Program-made: the position numbers and the translations under genes
Notes under the pieces: model-generated
What the model was told of the DNA's origin: nothing
The model's input: only the letters and a program-made list of their open reading frames with translations
Database searches by the model: none
Part shown: positions 1 to 11,138 of the stretch, piece after piece
Numbering within the stretch: the first letter of the stretch is position 1
Layout: each line of letters starts with the position of its first letter
Source: Podospora pseudoanserina
Lineage: Eukaryota > Ascomycota > Sordariomycetes > Sordariales > Podosporaceae
Length of the DNA: 64,000 nt
Direction of reading: 5' to 3'
Assembly: GCF_035222485.1 (NCBI RefSeq)
Contig: NC_085920.1
Coordinates: 7,054,001-7,118,000, forward strand

Positions 1-3000
1 GGCTTGGTTTGTGAGGGGCGTTGGAGTAGTCACCCAGCAGAGCTTCAAGTGTAAAGTCTTTCTTGGAGAATAGCAGGTCCGAGAGATGGAGCGCAGTGTA
101 TGCGAAGTACTTGTGAAGGGGATGGCCTGCCGGATTGTTAGTTACCAACGATAGGAGTGACAGACAGAGAAACCTACCAAGAACAGTAGCAGCCTTACCA
201 CTACCATCACCATTCAAATCCACCTGCCGAATAGTCGGGCTGCTTGGCGACTTCATAATCTTGACGTGCTGCGACGGCACACACGGGTGCGCAGTCACAA
301 AGTTGATATCCTTCGCCAGCGAGAAGGTGTGCTCGGTCACCTCCTCCGTGTCCATATCCGTAACCGTAAAGCGAATGGCCGCCGGGTAGGTATGAATCTC
401 GGGAGGCCGGCTGCTGACTTCTGAAACCGGTGTTACTCCGTTGCTCTCACTAGGTGTGGTGTGCACCGAATCGGCCGGCGCGCAAAGCTGCAATGCCTCG
501 AAGCCGATGTGAATCATAGGCGGGACCCTGTCCCGGTAAATGTTTTCAAATGGAATGATAAAGTCCGCCGGCAGAACAGAAGAAGGGTCGGCGTCACCGA
601 GAACGTTGGATTCGTTTTCAATGGCGCGCTTGCCCCAGAGGCGAGCCTTCTTGTCGACATGGAGGGCGTCTTCGGCAGTCTCTTCGACTTCGATGTTGAC
701 CCAGCCGTCTCCAAGCCCAAGAGGTGTGACGTCACTCGAAATCCATCCCATGCATTCTACGGCACCTTTGCCTGCAGCGAGCACCCGGCCGACGATGCAA
801 GCAGTGCTCCAGAAGCTCTTGCCAGAGTAGACGAACCCGGCACAGAGGTTTGCCATGGGGCCCAGCCTCGCCATGGCATCTGGGTCGTTCTCCAGCAGAG
901 TTGCCATCAAGAAATGGCACAGTCCTTCCCCGGGCAACATCAGGCCGGACACATAGCTCTTGGAAAGCCAGCCAGAAGAGTGCAGTGCAGCCGAGATCTT
1001 TCTTCGTCTGGATGCCACCCGACGAGACTTCGAATTGGATCTAGGGACGGTAAAATACGACGAGCGTTGACTGTCGGCTCGGCTGCTCGGACTGGCGAGG
1101 GGTGTGGTCAACGGAGTGCCTTCCACCACGGCACGGCAGTTGTCAGAGATTGTCGAGACATAGGACTTCTCATCCGGCCACCGCAATCTCCTGGCAAAAT
1201 GCTCCAGGCCCTTAAGCTGACGCTGCACGTGCTTTCCTCTGATGAGATAGGCCGGATCATGGTGGTGATTTTTATGGCCATGTCCATGTCCATGTCCATG
1301 CCCGTGTTCGCGAGACAGAGACATGCGTTTGGTCAACGAAGCCAACCACCCAGAAGAAGGCTTCTCGTCTGATGACCTCTCCGTGCCCTCTGTCTTGACG
1401 ACCTCGATGTTTTCCAACCAAGCTCTTGCAAGGATGAGCGACCACTTCACCGACTTGTTCGCATCTCTCTCGAACCGCAAAATCTCCGCCGGTCGAATAC
1501 TCTCCACTCCCAACTCGTCTCCCTCCGTGATTGCATCCAACCTGATGAGCAACTCACAAGCCAGCAAGATCTGCATCAGCAACCAATACCTCTCCTCAAA
1601 GATGTCGCCCGACGAACCTCCCGTCCCGATCGAAGCCCCATCATCCATCTCATCCCCCAAATCATTCCCCCACAGCAGCTGTCCCAACCTGATTCTCCAC
1701 TCCACGTGCGAGAAATCAATCCACATGTTCGGGGCCGCCAGCACCTTGACCAAGGCCGAAATCTGCACGGCAAGACTGTACGGATCCCGGTGGTCCAGCA
1801 CCTTCGTCGGCGGGTGGAGAATCTGGAGGAACAACTCATTGTAAAGTTCGCTCGAAACCCTCTTCTCCCGCAAGTGCTTCTCCGTATACCTCGCCCCATT
1901 CTTGATCAGCTGCTCCATGATCAGACTCTCCTCAATATGTCTCAGCCCGTCCTTGGACGTCAGCATCTTTTGCCTCTGCTCAACCACCACCGGGGTCCTC
2001 GTGCCAATGCTCTCAAACCCCCATTGCTCTTCCTGGAGCGCGTCTGCTACCGACAGCTCCAGTGCGGCTTGGTATCCCAGGCTGCCCTTTTCCAGCCCAA
2101 ACATGCTCAGCATGTTCGGCCGCTCGCGGCAGCGGGGGTAAAAGTGAGCTCGGCGTTTCTGCTCCGAGGCCCGCTGGGCGGTGGACCGGTCGGCGTGGAC
2201 ATCGCGGGTGATGTGAGGCCAGGCCGTGACGCAGCCCCAGGCCTTGTCTTCGATCTGCGTGTGGTCTGTGAGATCCCTGATCTCGAGAGACTCGTCCCAG
2301 GGAAAGGCAACCGAGGGGTGAGGTGCGCCGGTGTAGTGGCCCTCGGAGCGGGCAAAGTACTGAGGTGCTCCCGAGAAGAGCTTCTCAACCTCCGAGTCTG
2401 TGAGGGTGGCCATGATGCGGGCGATCTTGAGGGTTGGCTTTGGGGGTGGAAACCGGGCCTGTTCGCTACCAGGCGGAGGTGGTGAGGGGAGCGGCTTGTT
2501 CGGGTTGATGGGGGAGCGCGGGGACAGCGGCGAGAGGGGTGAAAGTGGTGTGGACCGTACCGATGTCTCCAAGGGCTGGGTTGTGTATCACGAATTGGTC
2601 AGCCAGGAACACTCATTGCTTCCAAGTATGGTCAGGAAGAAGGACAAATGTATCGTTAGAAGGAGTCTGGAAACTATCCAAAGGTCTTTGTTGAGGTGGT
2701 TGAGGTTGTCTGGAGTCCCGCAAGGTCCCCAGTCTGCCCTCGTACGATTGGCGCAGGAACCAGTCTCGGGAAGACGTCGAGGTCACGCGGTGTCCCTCAG
2801 GGGTGACGACACTTCGAGCTGTTCTCTACTGGCAATCCTAGGTGCACCCCTCCGTCGGTGGCTTGGCTTTCCAGATTCTCCAAGCTGCAGGAAAGAGGCC
2901 ATTCGGGTTGTCACCTCTTCAGAACAACCTGGAACCAAGTGTTTGCACTGGACGCTCGCCGGGCAGCTAACTGACTGACTGCCTTTGTTCCCTTTTCTCC

Positions 3001-3510
3001 ATTGTTTTCTGCCATTTGGCCAGAGCAAACAAGACAATGGAAATGAGGGGTAAGAGACACACCCAACGGCTATCGATTACCCAACAGTGCAGGTTTCCTC
3101 AGACCGGCAATCAATAGGGAAAATCTGGGGAAGGGCGGAGGTCGGGGTCGGGGCTTGCTTACCTCTACCGCTGTGCCTCGTCTTGGGGGCCATCTTCCCC
3201 GCTGAGGGGTCAACTCTGATGGTGCTGGTGGCTGCTTTCCCACGAGTCGGCTTCGAAGGTCGTGCAACAGGTCTCTGTTGAAGCCCCGCCGTTCTTTCTT
3301 GCCGTCTCTATTGTTGACGTCTGACGGCTTGGATGCTTCGGGTTCGGGTGTCGAGCTTGTTGTGCTGTTGATGCGACTTGCAGCGGGTGGTGAGGGGCTG
3401 CTGACGTCGCTTTCCTCTGGCGTTGACGAGGTCTTGGCATCGTCTTGCACTGGGGGATCATCCCTCTTGGGGCCCTTTGGCGATCTTCGCAATATCGAGA
3501 ACGAAGGCAT
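1..3510 (-). CDS. Large conserved fungal protein of unknown function, C-terminus off the left edge
   Basis: Three exons fit on the minus strand: 3510-3163, 2575-178 and 126 to the window edge. The donors read GAG|gtaagc and CTTG|gtaggt, and all phases agree. The visible part is about 957 residues. Residues 1-150 are Ser/Pro/charged and look disordered. A folded part starts near an internal Met (codon at 2413), and a histidine-glycine run (HGHGHGHGHGH) lies in the middle. A strongly ordered stretch around GLMLPGEGLCHFLMATLL follows. I recognise no catalytic motif and assign no function. The first intron (587 bp) is long for this window; it is supported by the matched phase 0 and by the Pro-rich reading frame (STPLSPLSPLSP) that stays open upstream of 2413. 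The alternative start is the Met at 2413, which would drop the first exon. The second intron (127-177) ends ctaacaatccggcag, which is good. Confidence 0.75.
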
Positions 3511-4578
3511 GGTGCGGAGTATGTAATATGTGCTCGCAGTGTCCTCGCAGTGTCGTGCCCGCTTCTTGGGTCTGTACTCCCCGGTGTGGTCAGGTTTCAT
3601 CCAATACTGCAGCCAACCCAACTCATGCCGGCCGTCGTGTCTGTGGTGCTTGTGCTTGTGGCGGCCAGACGGCTACTCGCAGGACACATTGGGAAGAGTT
3701 CAAAAAAGAAAGATCCCGAGTCGATCACAGGAAAAGAGGGGACCCAGGATGACCAGGAGATCAAATATCAAGGCAGTAGAAACCTTGAGGCGGTAGATGA
3801 CAACCTGTTTGAGATGGGCCGAAAACGGACGTCACGGAGCGTGGGAGCGAGATACAAGAACCTGGGTCTAATGTCCGTCAGTTATATCATCAAGCCGCCC
3901 TTCCACGCGGAACCCAAGCGATGAGTTGGAAACAAGGAAGCCAATCGCGGACCCAAAGAGGCAGGTCTCTGCTTCGATTCGCAACTTGCTGCATTATTCT
4001 GCGATGGTTATTACGATGGGCGAACCCCTCTCCGCTCTCCCCACGCTCCCAAAACACCCAAGATACATTGTACACGGTGTATTAGGATCAAGGATCGCGG
4101 GAGTTATGCGCATTGTTTGAGAGTTCGAAACCCTCGTACCAGCTTTTGATATTCCAGGAATGACCTCAGGCGAGGTCTAGTGTGTTTCGTCGTGGCTGAC
4201 TGAACCAAGCCTGGAACTTACACGTGTCAACGGCGACATCTGATTTGCTGGTTTTGATCCGTAGCCCTTGGGTTCACCGTCGATTCTCTCTCGTTGAATG
4301 GGTGACCAGGAATAGCATACGGGTGATTCCGTCGGTTTTGTCCGAATTGAGCGGTGTCGTACTCACTTTGACACAACTGCTAAGATTGTTCGTCACCGCG
4401 GTGGAAGTTTTAACATATTATCAGCCGCCTCGATGGGAGGGTAATCTCGGGGTATCATTTCAAGTTTTCAGTAAACGCCAATAACCTCAACTCCTGCTGC
4501 CATGTTTGAATGAACCGTATTCATGTTCAGAATGCCGGATGCAAACCAGCCAGCCCTCCTCGCCCGCTTCCTCATTGT
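3511..4578. other. Intergenic, upstream of the unknown gene and downstream of the dynein light chain gene
   Basis: About 1.07 kb holds only short overlapping ORFs without protein-like composition. It must contain the promoter of the minus-strand gene ending at 3510 and the 3' end of the gene at 4579-5129. I see no repeat or RNA gene. Confidence 0.5.
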
Positions 4579-5129
4579 TCAGCCGCTATTTGGCTTGTCA
4601 TGAGCGACAGCCAGTATGAACTTGGGGTCCGTGATGATGACAAGTTCTTGAGTGGCGGTACGCAGCCTTTGCAGTCGAGCTGTATCCTACAGAAACATCA
4701 GCTTCAAGCGCAAAAACCCAACAGCTTCTCAAAACCCACCTCCTTATTCAGGTCTTGCACGAACTGTTCTGTTACGTCGACATAATTCCAAACAAGGGTT
4801 GCAAGCTCGACCACGCCCTCCCTATCAGCAGTTGAAGGTTCGGCCGCTCCGTCGCTTGGGGCATCATTGGAGATCGATGGCTTTGAAGATTCGGAGCTCT
4901 CCTTGCGGAACAAATCCGTGTTTCCGCCTGTCTTCAACACATTGCCCGTCTCGCGGTCAAGGACTAGAATTGCCTTGACACCCGGCTTGCCCAGTAAACG
5001 GTCAAAGTTCTTGCTGATGTATTCAAAATCCGTCTATCCAGTCCTCTGTCAGATTGGTAAAAGGTCGCCATCTTGGATGCCATCAGGTGACTGGGCAACA
5101 CAACATACCATTTCCGAGCTGTCTGCCAT
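4579..5129 (-). CDS. Roadblock/LC7-type dynein light chain
   Basis: Three exons (5129-5109, 5033-4740, 4686-4579) give 140 residues. Introns of 75 and 53 bp have gtatgt and gtgggt donors. After a 7-residue first exon the protein reads YISKNFDRLLGKPGVKAILV, a typical roadblock opening, followed by a DRETG turn. The C-terminal part has the helix VVELATLVWNYVDVTEQFV and ends in the strand ELVIITDPKFILAVAH. Roadblock light chains dimerise and bind the dynein intermediate chain in the motor complex that moves nuclei and vesicles along microtubules. A 40-residue Ser/Pro/Asp-rich insert between the second strand and the second helix (around residues 45-75) makes it longer than the usual 95-105 residues; such inserts are plausible in fungi. 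It is transcribed away from IPI1. A Ragulator/MglB-like relative is less likely but not excluded. Confidence 0.85.
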
Positions 5130-5607
5130 TGTTTTTATGACGGAGCAATGTCGTGACGGGGAGCGGTGAGACACAGAGTGTTTGTCTTGCGCGTAGAGCT
5201 ATGTTTCATGAAATCAGATCAAGATAAAATGAGTGTATCCATGAAGCTGCCGAGCGCTCTTTCAGTTCCTTGTTTGCTTTGAATCTGGAGACTGTGGACG
5301 TGAATCCGAAGCTTCTCCATATCATCAAATGCCAGCTCTCAGCGATCAACCCCAGGACGACCCACTGTGGTCTTGGCCCCACACACCCCCTGCCTGCGGA
5401 AAGAGTCTGTGCTCCAGCTGGGAGTGGGCCCCCCCCGCATTGGCGACAGCTTGTCAACGAAGGGCGGACCATTCTGCCCGGCTTCACCGCTAAAATTTCC
5501 AGTCGACCCTGCCTTATCTCAACGTTCACATCGACATCGTCGCTGTTTGCGCCAGCCACTTGATATATTGAGAGTTTTGAGGGTCGTCATCACCTTAAGA
5601 CGTCAAG
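5130..5607. promoter_or_regulatory. Shared divergent promoter region of the dynein light chain and IPI1
   Basis: The two start codons face away from each other with 478 bp between them. No clear TATA box is visible. A C7 run lies near 5431. ORFs on both strands here are short and overlap each other, so I read the segment as non-coding. Confidence 0.6.
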
Positions 5608-6733
5608 ATGGGTTCGAGTATGAGGAAGAAAAGGGAGAAGAAGAGGGACTTCAATGTACGATATCGCAAGTCGTTTCAGTCCCAGAAACACAAACTGATT
5701 GATGCATCCTAGAAAGCCAAGTTGAAAGTGGGAAGGGAAAAGGCGAAGGCGGCCAATTTCACAGACACCAGCTTCAAATCAAAATGTACATCTCTCCACA
5801 TTCCCAGATCTACTATACATGTGCTAATACACCGTAGCGATTCACATCAATCAAGGAGCCCTCACATCGGACGGCATAGACTCGGCCGAACAATTCAAGC
5901 AGAATCTATCATTGTGTATCTCGGCGAAGTCTGATACCCAACGGCGCGAAGCCGTCGCCTACATCACCAACCAAATATCATCAACCCCGCCAAACAATCC
6001 AGTCGGGACGTCAGGAGTCCTGAGCAAGCTGCTTCCGCTGTTATCAGATGCGTCAACGTCGGTACGCGCCCAGCTTCTGAAGCTGTTCCGAGCATTGCCG
6101 CCATCAGAGGTTGGGGCGCATGTGGAGAAGATTCTCATGTACATCCGCGGGGGCATGACCCATCTTTCACCAGATATTCGCACAGACACGCTCGACGTCC
6201 TGGATTGGCTTCTAGATGTGGCAGGGGATGAAGTGGTTTCTTGTTCAGGAGGCTGGTTGAAAACAATCAACAGCTTCAGCTCCATGCTCGGGTGGAATCC
6301 CAGTGTTGGCTCAGCCATGACCAGCAAAGGCTGGACGACGGCATCGAAAGCCACTCTGGGTACTAAGAAGGGCCCTGAAGCTCAGGCGAGACAGATCCAA
6401 GCTCTCGCCAGGTTTCTCGAAGTCGGCTTCAAGCCTGAAGCTCCGATTCCTGTCCAATCTGCGGCTTACTGGGACAACATATATCGCCTGCCAACCACAC
6501 CAAATCCCTTTGCATATCTCAACCTTTTCGGGATACCACGAGATGAGGAAAACGAAATGTACCTCGATCGTGGGTCGCGGCAGCGTGTTTTCGATGCCAG
6601 ATGGAGAGCCACCATCGCGACTGGTATGGAGGGTGCCAGGAAGGAGGGGGGAACGGTTGGGAGGGCTGCAGCTGCGCTGGGGAGAGCCTTGAATGGCGGG
6701 TTTGATGGTCCTGAATCTGGATCTGGAAATTAG
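5608..6733 (+). CDS. IPI1: Pre-rRNA-processing protein IPI1 (Rix1 complex)
   Basis: Exons 5608-5655, 5713-5785 and 5838-6733 give 338 residues. The introns are 57 and 52 bp, and the second carries a gctaatac branch just before ccgtag. The N-terminus is a basic leader (MRKKREKKRDFN, then KAKLKVGREKAKAANFTDTS), which is the hallmark opening of Ipi1/TEX10 proteins. Alpha-helical ARM/HEAT-like repeats follow, with LLPLLSDASTSVRAQLLKLF and DIRTDTLDVLDWLLD; the latter helix pair is typical of the Ipi1 N-terminal domain. In yeast, Ipi1 with Rix1/Ipi2 and Ipi3 acts with the AAA-ATPase Rea1 on pre-60S particles in the nucleoplasm and is needed for ITS2 processing; that role is taken from the family. 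Length matches fungal homologues. The start is fixed by the basic leader being the first exon after a noncoding region. Confidence 0.9.
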
Positions 6734-7677
6734 CATTTTGTGGAGTTTGTTCTTTGATGTTTTCGGATTCCTTTCGACTTACGGAGTACGGCATGGGATC
6801 TAAGCGGCGACCCTGCTTTTTTTTGTTTGCTTGGGCTTTCGCTGCTAAGTCACTTTATATCAGGGCTGGTATTTCTTCTGGCATTTTCAACCAGATGCGT
6901 GTCTGCTTTCTTTCTACCTCACCTCCTGCCTCTTTATCGCTGCAGGCTGCGGCTGGCCGGTCCTCTGCTTTCCCGTGCCATAGAACAGGTTATGTGCCTT
7001 CCTTGGGGCATGGAGGCAGCGGGTTCTGTTGACTGGGAACTGTACAGTTTGGATGAACAATGCAGTTAGTGGTGTGACAAGCATTCGTTTCGATGCCAGA
7101 CAACCCGCGAGCCATGTTCTGAGGTGCTGCCTGTCGTTATGAACCAAAACATGTTTGCAGCAACATAGGAAACATACCTAGAGCTCCATCGCAACGAACA
7201 ACTCCTGATACCCCTGAGCCTATCCGTTCCCATCCCTTGATTGCATATCCTCAAGCCCAAACGAGGTGTGTATAACAAATCTGTTGGCCACCATAGAATA
7301 CCACCAGATTCCGGCTCAGGCCACAATAAAGAAGATTAGAATCTCCAAATGCTGCCGTGACTTCGCACCATTGCCGCCGATGCCGCCGAGACTTTGGAGC
7401 GGACCCAGCCGGAGCGGGTACACATCACCAACGTCGCCGTCGTGTCCTTGTTCTATTGAGTTCCGGCCCCAAACAAAGAATCTTCAGCGCCAAACGCCGG
7501 TCTTCTACAACCACCCCATCAAGCCCTAATCCGCCGCCGGCCCCGTCATAGAGTCCCGTAATAAAGGCACATCAAAAAATCCGAACCTGTCCGGAACGTG
7601 CCGGTTCCTTCTCAGAGAGCTACGGTCACTATAAGCGGGCCATCACTGCTGTTGCCGGCATTTCTCAATTGTCTGGG
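6734..7677. other. Intergenic, IPI1 3' end to the DEAD-box promoter
   Basis: No ORF with protein-like composition and no recognisable RNA. The stretch contains the IPI1 terminator region, with T-rich runs near 6815-6830, and upstream control DNA of the helicase gene. Confidence 0.5.
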
Positions 7678-7683
7678 TATAAA
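7678..7683 (+). promoter_or_regulatory. Candidate TATA box for the DEAD-box helicase gene
   Basis: TATAAA lies in an otherwise GC-balanced region and is followed within about 60-120 bases by pyrimidine-rich, CA-containing DNA typical of fungal transcription starts. It precedes the inferred leader intron at 7819. Confidence 0.4.
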
Positions 7684-7818
7684 TTCCTGGTCACGTTGCC
7701 CTCTCCCAGGTCTTTCTTCCTTCACCACACAACCACCATCCTCCGACAGGCCTGTTTAAAGACAGAACTTCACACAACCACTTCTCCAGTATCTATCAGA
7801 CAAGACTGTCAAACCACA

Positions 7819-8508
7819 GTAAGTACATCTCCTTCGCACCACCACATCAGGTTTCCTCTCCTCACCTTGTCCTCTCCCTCCCTCTTCCTCACCACAGCCA
7901 GTCTGTCAGTCTTCTGTTGGCAATAACGCCGAGGACGTCATCACTCTAGAGACTGCACTGCGCTTTAACGCCCCTGACCAGTGTCAACAACTTTTAGTCA
8001 CGCCAGGGTCAGTGATATTCTTGTCCTTGGGAAGTCCGGCAGGAACGACCTGCCGCTGCTGCCAGGGTTAGCACCATTATCCCGCACCTTCAAACCTGTT
8101 CCACTTCACCCAGGATGGTCGGTCCTTTCGTTCCTTCCTCAACACCACAGGGTAACCTCACCATACACGTCATATAAGAGGCGTTCCTTCCCCTCAAACC
8201 AGCCTCACGCACCTTGATCGCCTGGATTCCCTGTTGCCTTTCCATCCTTTCACCTTCCCACTGCCCACCTTCTTCCACGTAGGACTTAGGTTCTTCTCCC
8301 TTCTGCCCTCTGCCCTCTGCCCTACCTATTACCCTTTTCCCTCCCGACCTGACCGCCTCCCACTGTTGTCTGCCTTCCACCTTCAAATATTTCCCTGCTC
8401 TCTCCTCTCCTTTCTCATCCCTATCTCTTCCTCTCCCACCCTCTCTCTTCGAAGACCTTTCTTTGGTCCTCACCTTCAATGCCTGTCCTTCTCTAATTGT
8501 TTTGTCAG
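7819..8508 (+). other. Probable 690-bp intron in the 5' untranslated leader of the DEAD-box helicase gene
   Basis: A consensus donor, gtaagt, sits at 7819 after AACCACA. A good acceptor, ctctaattgttttgtcag, ends at 8508, only 36 bases before the start codon at 8545. The DNA between is strongly CT-rich on the plus strand and full of stops and stray ATGs that would hinder scanning if retained. Long leader introns are common in highly expressed fungal genes. Transcript data are needed to prove it. Confidence 0.5.
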
Positions 8509-8544
8509 AACATCGTTGACCTACCACTCTCAATCGCCATTGCC

Positions 8545-10568
8545 ATGTCTGATTGGGACAACAAGAACAACCAGACGACCTCCAACGAGGTTGTCGACTC
8601 CTTTGCCACGGGCGATCTTGCCGCCGCCGTCCCCGACCTTAATGGTGACGGTGAGACCAAGCCCAAGCCCAAGCCCGCAAAAAAGGTCTACAGCGAGGCC
8701 GGCTCTCAGTGGACCCAGCAGGTCCCTTACAACTACAACGAGTTTGGTGATGAGGGTCACCACGACTGGGAGCACAATGCTGCCGTCTACGAGTTCGACG
8801 GCGAGATTGGGGATGTTGGCCCTGAGCATCCTGCTCTCGAGATCCAGCTTTTCGGCGAGCCCGAGACTCGCAAGAAGCAGGGCGTCGACTTTTCCAAGTA
8901 AGCTTTTTCGACTCTTTCGTCACCTCTCACATCGCCAAGCTGACTTTCATGTAGCATTGCTGAACTCGAGGTCTACCAGGAGGGCCCTGCTCGCGTCGAC
9001 CCCATTGCTAGCTTTGAGACCGCTGGCCTCCATCCTGCTATGCTGAACAACGTTAAGCTTGCTGGTTATGAGACCCCGACTCCCATTCAGCGTTACTGCC
9101 TGCCTGCCATCAAGATGGGCTATGACGTGGTCGCTGTCGCCCAGACAGGTAACTATCCTCTTACTCTGTGTTTCTGAAGACAGATTGACTGACCGTCTTG
9201 TACAGGTTCCGGCAAGACTGCCGCCTATCTGATTCCCATCCTGAATCAGTTGATGGGCAAGGCCAAGAAGTTGGCCGCTACGCGTCCCAATCCCGCCGCC
9301 TTCCGCGAGGGTGTCGACCAGGCTGTCCGCGCTGAGCCCCTCGTTGTCATCGTCTGCCCCAGCCGTGAGCTGGCTGTTCAAGTCTTCACCGAAGCCCGGA
9401 AGTTTTGCTACCGCACCATGCTTCGCCCTTGCGTCATTTACGGTGGCGGTCCTTCCAGTGAGCAGCGCGCCCAGCTCCAAAAGGGCTGCGACGTTCTCAT
9501 TGCGTCTCCCGGTCGTCTGATCGACTTCATGGACGATACCAGACTCTTGACCCTCCGCCGTGTTCGTTACATGGTCCTTGACGAGGCTGATGAGATGCTT
9601 CACGATGACTGGAAGGGTGATTTCGACACGATCATGTCTGGTGGCGGTGAGTTACTTCCCATCCAACGAGTTGGAAACAAGATTATGTGTCTTAACTCGT
9701 GAACAGAGATCGAGGAGGGGAATGTGAGATACATGTTGTTCTCGGCCACTTTCCCCAAGCAATTCCGGGACTTGGCCAAGAACCATCTGGCCGAGACTCA
9801 TGTCCGTCTGCGCGTCGGCCGTGCCGGTAGCACCCACCGGAACATCAAGCAGGTGGTTTACGAGACGGCTCCTTTCAATAAGAAGTCGGCTCTCATCGAT
9901 CTTTTGGAGTCTTTGCCTCCCACTCGCACCATCATTTTCGTCAACAGCAAGCGGACTGCTGACGAGTTGGATGACTTCCTCTACAATTTGAAGTTTCCCT
10001 GCACATCGATGCACGCCGACCGCACCCAAAAGGAGCGTGAGGCTGCATTACGTGGTTTCCGCAGCGGGTTGGCTCCCATTCTGATCACCACTGGTGTCAC
10101 TGCTCGTGGCATCGACGTGCGCAATGTCATGCACGTTATCAATTACGATCTCCCCTCGATGGACTACGGTGGCATTGAGGAGTACACTCATCGCATCGGT
10201 ATGCTGACAACCGTGATCCTGAGCATCTTGCATGTTGCTAACCATTTCTAGGTCGCACTGGTCGAATCGGCCATCGTGGCATGGCCTCGTCTTTCTTCAC
10301 CGAGCGCGATGAGCCCATTGCCTCCGTGCTTACCCGTACCCTTCTCGAGACCGGCCAGGAGATCCCGGACTTCTTGGCTGGCTACATCCCGGAGGATGTC
10401 GCTCATCTCCGATTCGAAGCTGATTCAGACTTCGATGAGACCGAAAACGCTGCGGACAACTTTGGCGGTGATGCCAACGATGGTGATGATGGCGGTGACG
10501 ACCCCTGGGGCGCTGGTGATGCTGCTCCGGTTGCCCAGCCGGCCGCCGAGAAGGAGTCTGGTTGGTAA
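8545..10568 (+). CDS. DEAD-box ATP-dependent RNA helicase, Ded1/Vasa (DDX3) type
   Basis: Exons 8545-8897, 8955-9148, 9206-9646, 9707-10198 and 10252-10568 give 598 residues. The introns are 52-60 bp. The Q motif GYETPTPIQ is at residues 155-163, motif I AQTGSGKT at 180-187, DEAD at 308-311, SAT at 342-344, ARGID at 462-466 and HRIGRTGR at 491-498, so all core motifs are intact. The insert between motif I and PSREL is as in Ded1/DDX3/Vasa proteins. The acidic tail (DDGGDDPWGAGD) ends in GW. It lacks the long Arg-Gly-rich ends of the usual Ded1, so it may be a second, Vasa-like paralogue rather than Ded1 itself. The family remodels RNA and RNA-protein complexes in translation initiation or mRNP control; the exact role here is inferred. 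An upstream in-frame extension to 8497 has no ATG, so ATG 8545 is chosen. A T18 tract lies just past the stop. Confidence 0.93.
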
Positions 10569-11138
10569 ATTAGGGATGACTTTACATTTGTTCTTTTTTT
10601 TTTTTTTTTTTTTGATTGATTTTGCCTGGGGTAATAATCTTGGAGGTTTGTCGGATGGGTTCGGAAGTTTACCTGGAAATTTCTGCTCATATGACCGACA
10701 ACTTGGGATGGGATGATACCTTAGCATAGCTGTTGCGATATGCTTAACCAACAAAGAGAACTAACTGTTTTCAGTGATCTTCCTGGTCTCTTGTGATGTG
10801 ATCTGTGATTTGGTGATGAGAAGAAGCGTTTCTGGCCCTCCCACCGACAGGACTTCCACCCAGGCTGGTTGATGCCCCTCGGCATCATCAATGGGAGGTA
10901 GATATTAACAACCTTGGTGGCATCTTGCACTTGATCAGTGTACTATTTTCATACTCAGGTTCATAGCATGGCAAGGTCGATTATCAAGATGACATTTCCT
11001 GTATTTTCTGCTTGGACAAAGTTCTCCCGATTTGGGTGGACGGTAGTGAGCACAAAGTTTCATTCGAGAAATTGAAACTAGCATCATTTCCTTTTTTTTT
11101 CTTTCTTTTTTTACATGTGAACAACAATTCACCTCTGC
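10569..11138. other. Convergent 3' ends of the helicase and acetyl-CoA transporter genes
   Basis: About 570 bp with a long T run at 10590-10612 and T/C-rich DNA near 11090-11112. No coding evidence; both flanking genes end here. Confidence 0.5.

Noticed and set aside
461-1372. 303-codon plus-strand ORF
   Set aside because: It is a shadow of the minus-strand unknown gene, which reads continuously through the same DNA with natural protein composition and consistent splice phases.
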